Assembly: GCF_023074835.1 (NCBI RefSeq)
Contig: NZ_JALLGW010000001.1
Span: 434,001-498,000 of the forward strand
From: Halomarina salina
Lineage (GTDB): Archaea > Halobacteriota > Halobacteria > Halobacteriales > Haloarculaceae
Reading direction: 5' to 3'
Length of the DNA: 64,000 nucleotides
Under the pieces are notes generated by a model. It saw nothing but the letters and a program-made list of their open reading frames with translations, searched no databases and was not told the DNA's origin. This document shows positions 42,217 to 51,695 of this stretch, piece after piece. The position numbers and the translations under genes were made by a program. Numbering within the stretch: position 1 is the first letter of the stretch; every line of letters starts with the position of its first letter.

Positions 42217-43965
42217 ATGCGACTGGAGGACTACTGGGGCGTGGGGCCGAAGACCGCCACGTTGCTACGCGAGGAACTGGGCGAGGAGGCGGCCATCCGG
42301 GCCATCGAGGCCGCGGACGGTCGGACGCTCGTCACCGCGGGCCTGCCGAGCGGTCGGGCCACGCGCATCCTCCGACGCGTCAGGGGCGGCGACGGGATGG
42401 ACCTGCTCGCGACGCGGGACGCCCGGTCGGTCTACCGGGACCTCGTCTCGCTGGCCGAGTCCTACGCCGTGACGACCTACGCCGCCGACCGCATCCGCGT
42501 CCTGACGCCGCTCCGAAGCCGCGAGGCCGTCGAGGAGCGGCTCGACGACGTGACCGCCGCCGTCGACTCCTGGCGAGCGCTGGACGACGAGACGCGCGAG
42601 GCGGTCGTCGCGGCGTTCGAGGCCCACGACGACCGGGCCGGGCGTGCGGCGGCCGTCGAGACGGCGCTGGCGCTCCGCGAGACGGGCGTCTCCGAGGGCA
42701 TCTTCGCGCCGCTGGCCGACCTCGACGGTGAGACGCTCCGGGAGGCCGCGACGGCGCTCCGCGCACTGGAAGCGGAGGGGGTCGGCGAGGGCGGCGACGA
42801 GGAACTGGACCGCCTGCGCGAGGCGCTCGGGCAGGTCGAGGACATGGCCGCCGACGCCTCCAGCGTCGCCGAGTCGGTGCAGTCGTCGGCCCGCGACCCC
42901 AGCGAGTTCCGCGACGCGATGCTCCGCGAGGTGACCGGCGAGACGAGCGTCGAACGCGCGGCGGTCCGGGACGCGATGCCCGACGACGCCATCGACACCA
43001 CCGCGTTCGTCACCGAGACGCTGCGGACGCTCGCCGCGGACCTCCGAGAGCAGGTCGAAGAGCGCGAGCGGTCGGTCCGCGAGTCGCTGGAGGAGCGCGT
43101 CGAGGAGGGCGGCGACGCCGTCGAGGTGGCCGTCGAGACGGTCGACGACGTGGCGCTGGAGGTGTCGCTCGCGCGGTTCGCCGTCGCGTTCGACCTCCGC
43201 CCGCCGACGCTCGTCGAGGGCGACGCGCTGGCGATGCGCGGCGCGCGCAACCTCGACCTGCTGGCGGCCGACGGACGCGTCCAGCCGGTCGACTACGCCG
43301 TCGGCGACCACTCGCTCGGCGGCGACGCACCCTCGGGCGACCGCGTGGCGGTCCTGACGGGGGCGAACTCCGGCGGGAAGACGACGCTGCTGGAGACGCT
43401 CTGCCAGGTCGCGCTGCTCGCGCACATGGGCCTGCCCGTCCCGGCCGAGGAGTGTGAAGTCGGGTTGGTCGACTCGCTCGTCTTCCACCGCCGCCACGCC
43501 TCGTTCAACGCGGGCGTCCTCGAATCGACGCTCCGCTCCGTCGTGCCGCCGCTGACCACCGAGGGTCGGACGCTGATGCTCGTCGACGAGTTCGAGGCCA
43601 TCACCGAACCGGGCAGCGCCGCCGACCTGCTCCACGGCCTCGTCACGCTCACCGTCGAACGCGACGCCCTCGGCGCGTACGTCACCCACCTCGCGGAGGA
43701 CCTCGAACCGCTCCCGGAGGTGGCTCGCGTCGACGGCATCTTCGCCGAGGGGCTGACGCCCGACCTCGAACTCGAAGTGGACTACCAGCCGCGGTTCGGC
43801 ACCGTCGGGCGCTCGACGCCGGAGTTCATCGTCTCCCGCCTCGTCGCCGAGGCCGGCGACACCAGCGAGCGGATGGGGTTCGAGACGCTCGCCTCGGCGG
43901 TCGGGCAGGAGGTCGTCCAGCGCACGCTCGCGGACGTGCGGTGGTCGGGCGAGGAGTCGGACTGA
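42217..43965 (+). CDS. MutS-family ATPase with N-terminal HhH, no mismatch domain
   Basis: The protein has 582 residues. It begins with a helix-hairpin-helix unit (YWGVGPKTATLLREELGEEA), then long coiled-coil-like lever helices. The MutS ATPase follows: GANSGGKTT (Walker A, about residue 388), LMLVDEFEAITEPG (Walker B) and AYVTHLAEDL. The mismatch-recognition domain I of MutS1 and the Smr tail of MutS2 are both absent. It probably acts on recombination intermediates or branched DNA. Such proteins are annotated MutS-like in haloarchaea. Confidence 0.88.
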   Translation: MRLEDYWGVGPKTATLLREELGEEAAIRAIEAADGRTLVTAGLPSGRATRILRRVRGGDGMDLLATRDARSVYRDLVSLAESYAVTTYAADRIRVLTPLRSREAVEERLDDVTAAVDSWRALDDETREAVVAAFEAHDDRAGRAAAVETALALRETGVSEGIFAPLADLDGETLREAATALRALEAEGVGEGGDEELDRLREALGQVEDMAADASSVAESVQSSARDPSEFRDAMLREVTGETSVERAAVRDAMPDDAIDTTAFVTETLRTLAADLREQVEERERSVRESLEERVEEGGDAVEVAVETVDDVALEVSLARFAVAFDLRPPTLVEGDALAMRGARNLDLLAADGRVQPVDYAVGDHSLGGDAPSGDRVAVLTGANSGGKTTLLETLCQVALLAHMGLPVPAEECEVGLVDSLVFHRRHASFNAGVLESTLRSVVPPLTTEGRTLMLVDEFEAITEPGSAADLLHGLVTLTVERDALGAYVTHLAEDLEPLPEVARVDGIFAEGLTPDLELEVDYQPRFGTVGRSTPEFIVSRLVAEAGDTSERMGFETLASAVGQEVVQRTLADVRWSGEESD

Positions 43966-43993
43966 GCCGGTGAGGAGAACGACCGACTGACCC

Positions 43994-44980
43994 TCAGAAG
44001 TCGCCGAGCGACGTCTGGTTGCGCTTCAGCGCCTGTGCCTCGTAGCCCAGCGAGACGCAGTGGTCCGCGAACTCCTCGGCGAAGCCGTGCTGGGTGTACA
44101 CCGTCTCGGGGTCGACCTGCTCGACCACCTCGACGAGTTCCGAGAAGTCGCAGTGGTCCGAGAGCACGAACGTCTCGTCGTAGCCCCCGCGGAACTTGAA
44201 CGAGGAGTTCGTCGCCCACCCGGAGAAGCCCACCTTCGTCGCACCGGTCTCCTCGACGATGTGGTCGACGAACGTCAGCTTGCTCGTCTGCGAGGGGAGG
44301 ACGAGCACGTCGTCCTCGCCGAGTTCGGTGTCCTCCCGGTAGCGCCGAGCGCCGTAGTCGACGCGCTCGACGGACTCGATGGTCTCGTTGACGCGCTCGG
44401 TCGCCTCGGTGACGTAGGGGCGCGTCCGCGAGGAGCGCTCGACGAGCAACTGGAGCCCCTGCGCCCGCCCCAGCGTGTAGCCGAATAGGAGCAGCGGTCC
44501 CTCGGTGTCGTCGAGGAAGTCGACGATCTCTCGCTCCAGTTCGGCCTGCGGCGCGAACTCGTACTCCGGTCGCCCGTAGGTCGTCTCGACGACCAGCACG
44601 TCGGCGTCGGGCGGCGCGAGGCCGTCCATCCCGAACCGTTCGCGCGTCGAGCAGTCGCCGGTGTAGAGTATTCGCCGACCGCTCTCGGGGTCGGTGACGA
44701 GCGTCGCCCGAGAGCCGGGGATGTGGCCCGCCGGGGAGAGGTCGACGAACGGGTGGTCCTCGACCGTTCTGGGATGGGGCTCGTCCTCGCGGCGGGCGCG
44801 GGCGAGCGCCGCGGTGAGGGCCGAGCAGATCACCTCGTCGGGTGCGTTCCGGTAGAGGTGGTCGCCGTGGGCGTGGCTCAGGACGTTCACGTCGCCGTCG
44901 GGGTCGTTCGCGTCGCAGACGACGCGGTCGCCGGAGTCCATCACCAGTTCGACGCCGTCGCGTAACCGGACTGCAGTCAC
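43994..44980 (-). CDS. Metallo-beta-lactamase fold nuclease
   Basis: The protein has 328 residues. VLSHAHGDHLYRN (HxHxDH), AGHIPGSRATLV, LYTGDCSTRERFG and LSDHCDFSEL supply the metal ligands. ETTYGRPEYEFAPQ and the C-terminal TVYTQHGFAEEFAD fit the beta-CASP-related processing or exonuclease group that often accompanies DNA ligases. It lies 236 bp downstream of ligA on the same strand. DNA end processing with ligase is the favoured role. RNA processing is the alternative. Confidence 0.82.
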   Translation of the reverse strand: MTAVRLRDGVELVMDSGDRVVCDANDPDGDVNVLSHAHGDHLYRNAPDEVICSALTAALARARREDEPHPRTVEDHPFVDLSPAGHIPGSRATLVTDPESGRRILYTGDCSTRERFGMDGLAPPDADVLVVETTYGRPEYEFAPQAELEREIVDFLDDTEGPLLLFGYTLGRAQGLQLLVERSSRTRPYVTEATERVNETIESVERVDYGARRYREDTELGEDDVLVLPSQTSKLTFVDHIVEETGATKVGFSGWATNSSFKFRGGYDETFVLSDHCDFSELVEVVEQVDPETVYTQHGFAEEFADHCVSLGYEAQALKRNQTSLGDF

Positions 44981-45216
44981 TGTGTTTCGGTACGGGACGC
45001 GGCTACCTGAGTGTTCTCGCTAGCATTCGGTGGAGCGTATTTCGAGAGAGTCGCACCTCTGAACGGAGTGGTCTCGACCTCGAAAGCCCCGGGCGTCTCG
45101 ACTCCCAGGACTCGCTGCGCGCTTCACTCGCTCACTTCGTTCGCTCGTTCCAGTGCTTGCTTCGTCCGGGTACGCCGAGACGGCCGCCCTTTCGGTCCGC
45201 CCGAACCTGTCGTCGT

Positions 45217-47055
45217 CTACTGCTGGTCGAACAGTTCGCCGACTCGCTCGACGGTGTCGGCGTCCTCGGGTGCCAGGTCGTCGCGGATGCGGACGAAGCG
45301 GGGGAACCGGAGCGCGTAGCCCGACTCGTACTCCGGGGACTGCTGTATCTCCTCGTACTCGACTTCGAGGACCAGTTCGGGGTCCACGTCGAGGATGCGC
45401 CCGTCGCGGTCGGTGACCAGCGGTTCGAGGCGGTCGGTTATCTCCTGGAGTTCCTCGTCGGTGTAGCCGGTGGCGAGGCGGCCGACGACGACGAACGCGT
45501 CCGCGTCGGGGTCGTACGCGCCGAGGAACAGGCGGCCGAGCCACTCGCTGCGCCGCCCCTCGCTGTACTGGGCGCGCGGGACGACGAGGTCCAGCGGCTC
45601 CATCGTCGGCTTCACCTTCATCATCGCACCGACGCGACGCCCCGGCTGGGAGACCGCGTCGAGGTTCTTCAGCATCAGGCCCTCGTGGCCCGCGTCGAGG
45701 GCGTCGGCGTACAGCGACTCGGCGGCGGCGAGGGCGTCGTCCCGTGACTCGCAGTCGGCCAGCGAGCGGTGGGTCGCGCGTTCGAGCGCCAGCGGTTCCG
45801 GGTCGAGTAGGTCGTCGAGGCGCGCGAGGCGGTCGCGGAGCGGCGCGTCGAGCAGCGACTCGCCGTCGACGGCGAGGCAGTCGAACAGGTAGACGACCGC
45901 CGGAATCTCCTCGGCGAGTTCGGCGATGTCGTACTCCCGCTTGATGCGTCGGGAGAACTCCTGAAAGACGACGGGTCGTTCGGTGTCGGGGTCGTAGCCG
46001 ACCGCCTCGCCGTCGAGGACGCACGAGTCGGCGGTGACGTGCTCGCGCACGGCGGCCACGACGTCGGGGAACTGCGCGGTGACGTCCTCCAGTCGGCGGG
46101 TGAACACCCGCACCTCGTCGCCGTCGACGTGGATCTGGATGCGCGCCCCGTCGTACTTGTGTTCGAGCAGGACGCTCGACAGGTCGGGAGCCACGCTGTC
46201 GAGGCCGTCCTCGATGCCCTCGGCCTTCTCCGCGAGCATCGACTTGACGGGGCGGAACAGTTCGATGCCGAGGGCGGCGAGCCCCTCGCGTCCCTCGTCG
46301 CGGGCGGTCCGCGCCACGAGCGGGAAGTCGTTGGTCACCTGGTGAGCGCGCTCGACGGCCGCGACGGCCTCGTCGGACGCTGTCGCGTCCGACTGCCCGA
46401 CCGAGCGTGGCTCGGTGACCTCCTCGGTGCCGAGCGTGTCGCCGTCTGTCGCTCCGTCGAGAAACGCCAGCGCGATCGCGTCGCGGACGGTGCCCTCGCC
46501 GATGCCGACACGCATGTGGCCCAGTGCGGTCCGGACGACGTAGCGGGCCGCCTCGGGGTCGGCGTCGCTCACGAGGCTCGCCACGGCGTCTATCCGCCGG
46601 TCCTGGCTGCCCGCGCCCTCGTACTCCGCGAGTTCGCGGAGCGTCCGGTGGACCCGGCGGACGCCGAGCGGTTCGGAGAACAGCGTCCGCTGCTGGCTGT
46701 TCTCGACGGCCCACGCTGCGGCGTCGCCCAGGTCGCCGGTCGCCTCCCAGCGCTCCTCTATCTCGCCCTCGCTCACCCCGGTCGCCTTCGAGACGGCCCG
46801 GAGCGTCAGCGACGAGGAGACGCCCAGTTCGTCGGGTTCCCACGCCGCGAATAGCTTCCCGCGAACGAGCGTCACCAGCACCGAGAGCAGGTCGGCGTCG
46901 CTCCCCGTGCTAATATCCGCTGACCCATCGTCTGCGTCCGAAGAGCGTGGCTCCGCGCGCTCCGCGAACAGGTCGGCGAGGATGCGCGTCTTCTCGTTGT
47001 TGGAGGCGGTCGCCTCCAGTCGCCGGTAGACGTCGACCAGCGCGGCGTACTCCAT
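45217..47055 (-). CDS. ligA: ATP-dependent DNA ligase LigA
   Basis: The protein has 612 residues from ATG 47055 (MEYAALVDVYRRLEATASNN). The N-terminal helical DNA-binding domain (about 1-260) precedes the nucleotidyl transfer domain with Lys300 in LLEHKYDGARIQIH, then FDCLAVDGESLL, EGLMLKNLD and AMMKVKP (motifs IIIa, IV, V). The C-terminal OB fold ends at RVGELFDQQ. It seals Okazaki fragments and repair nicks. This is the essential haloarchaeal replicative ligase type. Confidence 0.95.
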   Translation of the reverse strand: MEYAALVDVYRRLEATASNNEKTRILADLFAERAEPRSSDADDGSADISTGSDADLLSVLVTLVRGKLFAAWEPDELGVSSSLTLRAVSKATGVSEGEIEERWEATGDLGDAAAWAVENSQQRTLFSEPLGVRRVHRTLRELAEYEGAGSQDRRIDAVASLVSDADPEAARYVVRTALGHMRVGIGEGTVRDAIALAFLDGATDGDTLGTEEVTEPRSVGQSDATASDEAVAAVERAHQVTNDFPLVARTARDEGREGLAALGIELFRPVKSMLAEKAEGIEDGLDSVAPDLSSVLLEHKYDGARIQIHVDGDEVRVFTRRLEDVTAQFPDVVAAVREHVTADSCVLDGEAVGYDPDTERPVVFQEFSRRIKREYDIAELAEEIPAVVYLFDCLAVDGESLLDAPLRDRLARLDDLLDPEPLALERATHRSLADCESRDDALAAAESLYADALDAGHEGLMLKNLDAVSQPGRRVGAMMKVKPTMEPLDLVVPRAQYSEGRRSEWLGRLFLGAYDPDADAFVVVGRLATGYTDEELQEITDRLEPLVTDRDGRILDVDPELVLEVEYEEIQQSPEYESGYALRFPRFVRIRDDLAPEDADTVERVGELFDQQ

Positions 47056-47120
47056 CGGAGAGAGATAGGCGCTACCGACGCAAAAGCCCCCGCCCGGCCG
47101 AGGCGACTCCACTCCGTTCG

Positions 47121-47510
47121 CTACTGCTCGACGCCGTTCTCCTGCACCTCACGCAGCACGCCGCGCATCGCCGACGCGACCTCGTTGAACTCCGCGATGG
47201 GCATCCTGTCGGTGGTCGCGAACGCCCCCAGTTCGCCCTCGATGGCGCGGACGACGTAGCCGTCGGTGAACGCCCGGACGGTGAACTGGTACTCACCGAG
47301 TTCCGACCCGCCGTAGGCCGTCACCGCGTCGAACCAGAGTCGTTCGTTTCCGACGAAGCCCTCGACGTCGGCCCCGCGTTCGAGGTCAGAGCGGAGGTAG
47401 AGCTGCTCGAAGTCGTCGCGGGTGAACGAGACGAGGCTCCGCAGGTCGTCGCCGATGGCTGTTCGGACTGCACTCACCAGCGGCTCTCGAAGGTCGTCGT
47501 GGACGGTCAT
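47121..47510 (-). CDS. Small haloarchaeal protein of unknown function
   Basis: The protein has 129 residues from ATG 47510 (MTVHDDLREPLVSAVRTAIG). It alternates helices and strands (DDFEQLYLRSDLERGADVEG, QFTVRAFTDGYVVRAIEGE, GVLREVQENGVEQ). It resembles conserved haloarchaeal small proteins but shows no catalytic residues, signal peptide or membrane segment. It lies between ligA and an MFS gene, on the same strand as both. Confidence 0.7.
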   Translation of the reverse strand: MTVHDDLREPLVSAVRTAIGDDLRSLVSFTRDDFEQLYLRSDLERGADVEGFVGNERLWFDAVTAYGGSELGEYQFTVRAFTDGYVVRAIEGELGAFATTDRMPIAEFNEVASAMRGVLREVQENGVEQ

Positions 47511-47580
47511 ACGCACCGATACGTGCGACGAGGAGATATCCGTGACGCCTGCCACCGAACCCCACGACGCAGCGGCCGCG

Positions 47581-48840
47581 CTACCACTCCGTCAGCGCGT
47601 CGCGACCGTGTGTCCGCGAGAGGACGCCGAGGAACGTCGCCACCGCCGACAGCGCCGCCGCCCCGCCGAGGAAGAACACCCACTCGATACCGACGCCCTC
47701 GGTGAGCAGGCCCGCGACGACGGGCGCGACGACGCTCCCCGGTCGCCAGACGAGTTCCCGGATGCCGAAGCTGGAGGCGACGCCGCCGTCGTCGGTCCCC
47801 TCGTCGGCGAACAGCGCCATGCTCGACGGCTCCCGGACGGCGTCGGCGACGCCGAGCAACCCGTTGCAGACCACCAGCGGGACGAACGCGGGCGAGAGGT
47901 CGCCGAGGAAGGGGAACTCCGTCGGCGCGCCGAGCGCCGTCCCGATGGCGGGCGTGAACGGCACGACCAGCGCCACCAGTCCGTACGCGCCGCCACCGAG
48001 GAAGACGAACAGCGCGCGGCCGTAGCGGTCCGACAGCGCGCCGCTGGAGGGCTGGCAGAGCATGTTCGTCAGCTTCTCCGCGACGGCCACCACGCCGACG
48101 ACGAGGGCGGCGTACCCGAGTCCGCCCTCCGCGACTTCGAGTCCCGCGTAGACGAGCACCCAGCTACGGACGAGCGTGACGGCGACGGCGTACTGCGCCC
48201 GGAAGGAGGTGAGCGTCAGCAGTCGCTCGTTGAACGCGAGGTCCGCGAACGGGTTGCCCGCGACGCGGGTCCCGTCGCGCTCGACGAACGCGTAGACGCC
48301 GGCGATGGCGACGAGGAGCAACACGACGAGCACGGAGTACACCACGTCGAAGCCGTACTGCTCGTAGAGGAACCCCGCCGTCAGCGCCCCGCCGACGCCC
48401 GCCGCGAGTCGGAAGGCGTTGGCCCGACCGATGCGGTTCGCGCGCTCGGCGTCGGGTGCGAGTTCTCCCACCATCGCCAGCGAGAGGATGCCCGTCGTCG
48501 TCGCGCCGATACCCTGGAGCGCACGGGCGAGGACGACGTCGACGCTCCCCGCGGCGAACGAGAACGACGCGTACGCGACCACCGAGAGCGCGAGACCGGC
48601 CAGCAGGACGGTCCGCTTGTCGTAGCGGTCGCCCGCCCACGCGACGGGGACGACGGTGGCGGTCTGTGCGACGGTGAACCCGGCGTAGAACAGCCCCAGC
48701 ACGAGTCCGGAGGGGTCGTAGAGGTTGACGTACGTCGGCAGGAGCGTGGCGAGCGTCGCGAAGCCGAACCCGGCCGAGAACCGCGTCAGGTACAGCGCAC
48801 CGAACTGCAGTCGCTCGCCGACGGCCGACCCCTCGTCCAT
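47581..48840 (-). CDS. MFS transporter
   Basis: The protein has 419 residues with about 12 hydrophobic stretches in two halves, plus the loop 2-3 motif AGDRYDKRTVLLAG and its repeat SDRYGRALFVFLGG. Substrate unknown. A drug or small-metabolite exporter is typical for this subgroup. Confidence 0.85.
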   Translation of the reverse strand: MDEGSAVGERLQFGALYLTRFSAGFGFATLATLLPTYVNLYDPSGLVLGLFYAGFTVAQTATVVPVAWAGDRYDKRTVLLAGLALSVVAYASFSFAAGSVDVVLARALQGIGATTTGILSLAMVGELAPDAERANRIGRANAFRLAAGVGGALTAGFLYEQYGFDVVYSVLVVLLLVAIAGVYAFVERDGTRVAGNPFADLAFNERLLTLTSFRAQYAVAVTLVRSWVLVYAGLEVAEGGLGYAALVVGVVAVAEKLTNMLCQPSSGALSDRYGRALFVFLGGGAYGLVALVVPFTPAIGTALGAPTEFPFLGDLSPAFVPLVVCNGLLGVADAVREPSSMALFADEGTDDGGVASSFGIRELVWRPGSVVAPVVAGLLTEGVGIEWVFFLGGAAALSAVATFLGVLSRTHGRDALTEW

Positions 48841-49025
48841 GAACTCGCTCCGGGAAGCGCCCGAAAGTGCCTTGCGAACCGGAATTTCCCGGCAATCGGC
48901 ACGGATTCGTGTCCGTGAGTCCCGTTCGCTCGCTCCGAGTTTCCCCGCTCACGGCTCACTTCGCTCGCCGTTCGCGTTCCCGAGGTTCTCGTTCGCTCGC
49001 TGCCGCTCGTTCAGTCCGAACCTCC

Positions 49026-49337
49026 CTACTCCACCACGACGTGCTCTTCGACCACCATCTGGAGCATCTGGTCGCCCGTGAAGTTCGCCAGGTCGCGCGC
49101 CGTCTCGCCGCCCTCGTCCGAGTCCATCGCCGCCTCCAGCGCGGCCTCGTCGTCGAAGTACAGCTGCGCGAGCGCGTCGTACTGCGAGCGGTCGGGGTCC
49201 GTCGGGAACGAGACGGTGTACCGGCGCAGTCCGGGGAGTTCGCTCGCGACGGGGGCGTGTTCGTCGAGCCAGTAGTCCCGGAACTCCTCGACGGACATCC
49301 CGTCGGCCCGCGAGAGCCCGAAAACCAGTTTGTGCAT
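49026..49337 (-). CDS. EthD-domain protein
   Basis: The protein has 103 residues: MHKLVFGLSRADGMSVEEFR, DYWLDEHAPVASELPGLRRY, ending LQMVVEEHVVVE. This is the dimeric ferredoxin-like EthD pattern (FRDYWLxxHAPL). It is possibly involved in degradation or detoxification. No specific substrate. The start is set by conservation of the first strand. Confidence 0.85.
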   Translation of the reverse strand: MHKLVFGLSRADGMSVEEFRDYWLDEHAPVASELPGLRRYTVSFPTDPDRSQYDALAQLYFDDEAALEAAMDSDEGGETARDLANFTGDQMLQMVVEEHVVVE

Positions 49338-49455
49338 ACCCAAACGTCGGCGATGTGCGGTTGTAACGTTTCGGGCCAGCGACAGACGAGAGCCGCCTCG
49401 TCCGGCGAACCGATGTCCAGCCATTTGATATGGCCGCCCCGAGAACGCCGAGACA

Positions 49456-50004
49456 ATGAAGTGCGACAGACGGACGTTCGTCAAGGCCAGCGCAGCGGCG
49501 GGTGCGGCCGCCGTCGGCGCGGCGGGGGCGGACAGCGTCACCGCGCAGGAGAACGGGAGCGGCAACCAGAGCGGCAACGGCACGACGACGGCCGGGAACG
49601 GCACCACGACCGCCGGCAACGCGACGGGGACCGCCACCGGAACGCCCGGCGAGAACGCCACCACGACGGCCGGAAACGGGACACAGACCGGCACGCCAGC
49701 GGCCACGACGACGGCCGGCAACGGCACCCAGACGACCACCCAGGCGGGTGGGAACGGTACCGGCGGTAACGGAACTGGCGGTAACGGAACTGGCGGTAAC
49801 GGTACCGGTGGCGGCGGGAACGCCAGCGGTGGCGAAGGCGGCTCCGGAGCCCCGGACATCGACATGGACTCGCTGACGCTCATCTTCGGAGCGGCAGTGA
49901 TGGCGGCGCTCTCGCCGCTCATCTTCGCCGCGCTGCTGTTGCTGCGCGGCCGCGGCGGGAGCGACGGGTCGCCACGTGGCGGGAAGCGCTTCGGCGGGAA
50001 CTGA
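49456..50004 (+). CDS. Tat-exported Thr/Asn/Gly-rich protein with C-terminal membrane helix
   Basis: The protein has 182 residues. MKCDRRTFVKASAAAGAAAV is a twin-arginine signal. Residues 35-135 are repeats of NGT, TTTAGN and GTGGN, rich in N-x-T sequons, so the surface part is probably glycosylated. A hydrophobic helix (LIFGAAVMAALSPLIFAALL) and basic tail follow. It is likely a cell-surface stalk or anchor without enzymatic activity. The repeat tract may vary in length between strains. Confidence 0.85.
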   Translation: MKCDRRTFVKASAAAGAAAVGAAGADSVTAQENGSGNQSGNGTTTAGNGTTTAGNATGTATGTPGENATTTAGNGTQTGTPAATTTAGNGTQTTTQAGGNGTGGNGTGGNGTGGNGTGGGGNASGGEGGSGAPDIDMDSLTLIFGAAVMAALSPLIFAALLLLRGRGGSDGSPRGGKRFGGN

Positions 50005-50104
50005 ACCGAGTCGACGCCGGTCGCCCCGACACACCCGCACCGCCCGGTTCCCGCGACACTCGACGCACCCGCGACGTTATACTCGCGGGCACCCACTCGA
50101 CGGT

Positions 50105-50926
50105 ATGAGCGGTCTGTCGCTCGATTCGGAGCAGTTGGACCGGTACTCGCGGCACATCATCATGGACGAAGTGGGACCCGCGGGCCAGGAGCGACTGCTC
50201 GACTCCCGCATCCTCTGTGTCGGAGCCGGCGGCCTCGGCTCGCCCGTCATCCAGTACCTCGCCGCGGCGGGCGTCGGGACGCTCGGCATCGCCGACGACG
50301 ACGTCGTCGAACGCTCGAACCTCCAGCGTCAGGTCCTCCACGGCGAGAGCGACGTCGGCCGACCGAAGGTCGACTCCGCCGCCGAGTTCGTCGCCGAACA
50401 GAACCCGGACGTGACCGTCGAACGCCACGAGACGCGCGTGACGAGCGAGAACGTCGAAAACCTCGTCACCGACTACGACGTGGTCGTCGACGGCTCGGAC
50501 AACTTCGCGACGCGCTACCTCGTCAACGACGCCTGCACGCTCGCGGGCGTCCCGTTCTCCCACGGAGCCATCCTGAAGTTCGAGGGGCAGGTGACGACGT
50601 TCGCCGCCCGCGATGACTCGCCGTGCTACCGCTGCATCTTCCCCGAAGCGCCGCCCGCCGGGAGCGTCCCGAGCTGTGCGGAGGCGGGCGTCCTCGGCGT
50701 CCTCCCCGGTACCGTCGGCTGCATCCAGGCCACCGAGGCGGTGAAGCTCGCGCTGGACTACGGCGAACCGCTCGACGGTAGACTCCTGCTGTACGACGCG
50801 GCCGACATGACGTTCGACACCGCCGAGATTCGGCGGAACCCGGAGTGTCCGGTCTGCGGTGACGACCCCGATATCGGCTCCGTTCGGGACGTCGAGTACG
50901 TGGACACCTGCGCGATAGAAAATTGA
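50105..50926 (+). CDS. ubaA: E1-like SAMP-activating enzyme UbaA (ThiF/MoeB family)
   Basis: The protein has 273 residues from ATG 50105 (MSGLSLDSEQLDRYSRHIIM). ILCVGAGGLGSPVIQYLAAA binds ATP, and NLQRQVLHGESDVGRPK and VVDGSDNFATRYLVND are E1 signatures. Catalytic Cys lies in GSVPSCAEAGVLG. Zinc cysteines are CYRC and CPVC. It adenylates ubiquitin-like SAMP proteins for protein tagging, Moco and tRNA thiolation. The C-terminus (TCAIEN) abuts the inserted gene at 50928, so the last residues may differ from relatives. Confidence 0.92.
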   Translation: MSGLSLDSEQLDRYSRHIIMDEVGPAGQERLLDSRILCVGAGGLGSPVIQYLAAAGVGTLGIADDDVVERSNLQRQVLHGESDVGRPKVDSAAEFVAEQNPDVTVERHETRVTSENVENLVTDYDVVVDGSDNFATRYLVNDACTLAGVPFSHGAILKFEGQVTTFAARDDSPCYRCIFPEAPPAGSVPSCAEAGVLGVLPGTVGCIQATEAVKLALDYGEPLDGRLLLYDAADMTFDTAEIRRNPECPVCGDDPDIGSVRDVEYVDTCAIEN

Positions 50927-50955
50927 ATCAGGAGTATTTGAACTGATTCAAATTA
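50923..50955. terminator. Inverted repeat between convergent ends, possible terminator
   Basis: TTGAATCAG and CTGATTCAA form a 9-bp stem across the stop codons of ubaA and the inserted gene (stops one base apart). It may end transcription from both sides, though no run of T follows on either strand. Confidence 0.4.
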
Positions 50956-51665
50956 TCAGCGACATGGCTGGGCAAATTCTCAACAGAAAGCCAGCTCACG
51001 AACTTTCCAGCGAGTGAATTTCTCATTTGAGGACGCCATCGTTGGTCAGTCTGTTTCCCATGTCTTCGTGAAGCAATTTCAGCAATTTCATCCGTCAGCG
51101 AAACGGATTTGAGGACACATCGGCTCCCGCCACCGCGGAGATCTTTTGCATAGATTGACCATCGAAACCCATCGGTACCGAGCCCGACGAGGAAGCGGCC
51201 CTCTTGAGTTCGGAGGTATTTACAGAGTGTATTTTCCTGCAAATATTCCATTATGTTGTCAGATGCGTCTGCAATACCTGCTGCAGGGCGTTCCAGATTG
51301 ATGGCTTTACTCTCGACAATTGCTATCATCCGGTCGTCTACATTCTCTAATCTGTAATCAGGCCGACGTCGTTCGTCTTTCGTCATTCTCACTGGTTGGC
51401 GGATGAATCGGGGGGAATCCGCCGACGTTTCGCAGGAATTGGAGTCTTTGTAACCAAGTTGCGAGAGTATCGGTTGAATAAGAGTGTGTTCTGTAAAATC
51501 TTCAGGTGCCTGTCCAACTGAGCCACCCAGGAATTCTTCGCCCTGCAGTAACTCATCAAGACGTTTCGATTCACCTTCTCTGTGAAACAAGGAGACGAAA
51601 TCTTCCAAGGAGCTAATGAGATTGTCGGCACGGATGCTGTCAGGGTTCAGTCTGGCGGGGTCCAT
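50928..51665 (-). CDS. Restriction-endonuclease-like (HsdR_N/PD-(D/E)XK) protein, inserted
   Basis: The protein has 245 residues. EHTLIQPILSQLGYKDSNSC then RRPDYRLENVDDRMIAIVES and KAINLERP gives PD...E-x-K in the layout of N-terminal nuclease domains of type I/IIG restriction enzymes. It is clearly A+T-rich against both neighbours, pointing to transfer. A ctttataaag box 25 bases before the ATG gives it its own leaderless promoter. No methyltransferase lies nearby, so it may be a solitary nuclease or a remnant of a defence gene. Confidence 0.78.
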   Translation of the reverse strand: MDPARLNPDSIRADNLISSLEDFVSLFHREGESKRLDELLQGEEFLGGSVGQAPEDFTEHTLIQPILSQLGYKDSNSCETSADSPRFIRQPVRMTKDERRRPDYRLENVDDRMIAIVESKAINLERPAAGIADASDNIMEYLQENTLCKYLRTQEGRFLVGLGTDGFRWSIYAKDLRGGGSRCVLKSVSLTDEIAEIASRRHGKQTDQRWRPQMRNSLAGKFVSWLSVENLPSHVADNLNQFKYS

Positions 51666-51685
51666 GCTCCAATCATTGATTGTCT

Positions 51686-51695
51686 CTTTATAAAG
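51686..51695 (-). promoter_or_regulatory. TATA box of the inserted nuclease gene
   Basis: ctttataaag, symmetric, is centred about 25 bases before ATG 51665. It lies inside A+T-rich DNA that also supplies the last codons of the JAMM gene. Confidence 0.65.

Noticed and set aside
44981-45216. Possible small RNA between ligA and the MBL gene
   Set aside because: The stretch contains ordinary haloarchaeal TCGCTCxCTTCGTTCGCTCG-type repeats seen at several other places (57.0 and 57.15 kb). No specific structure.
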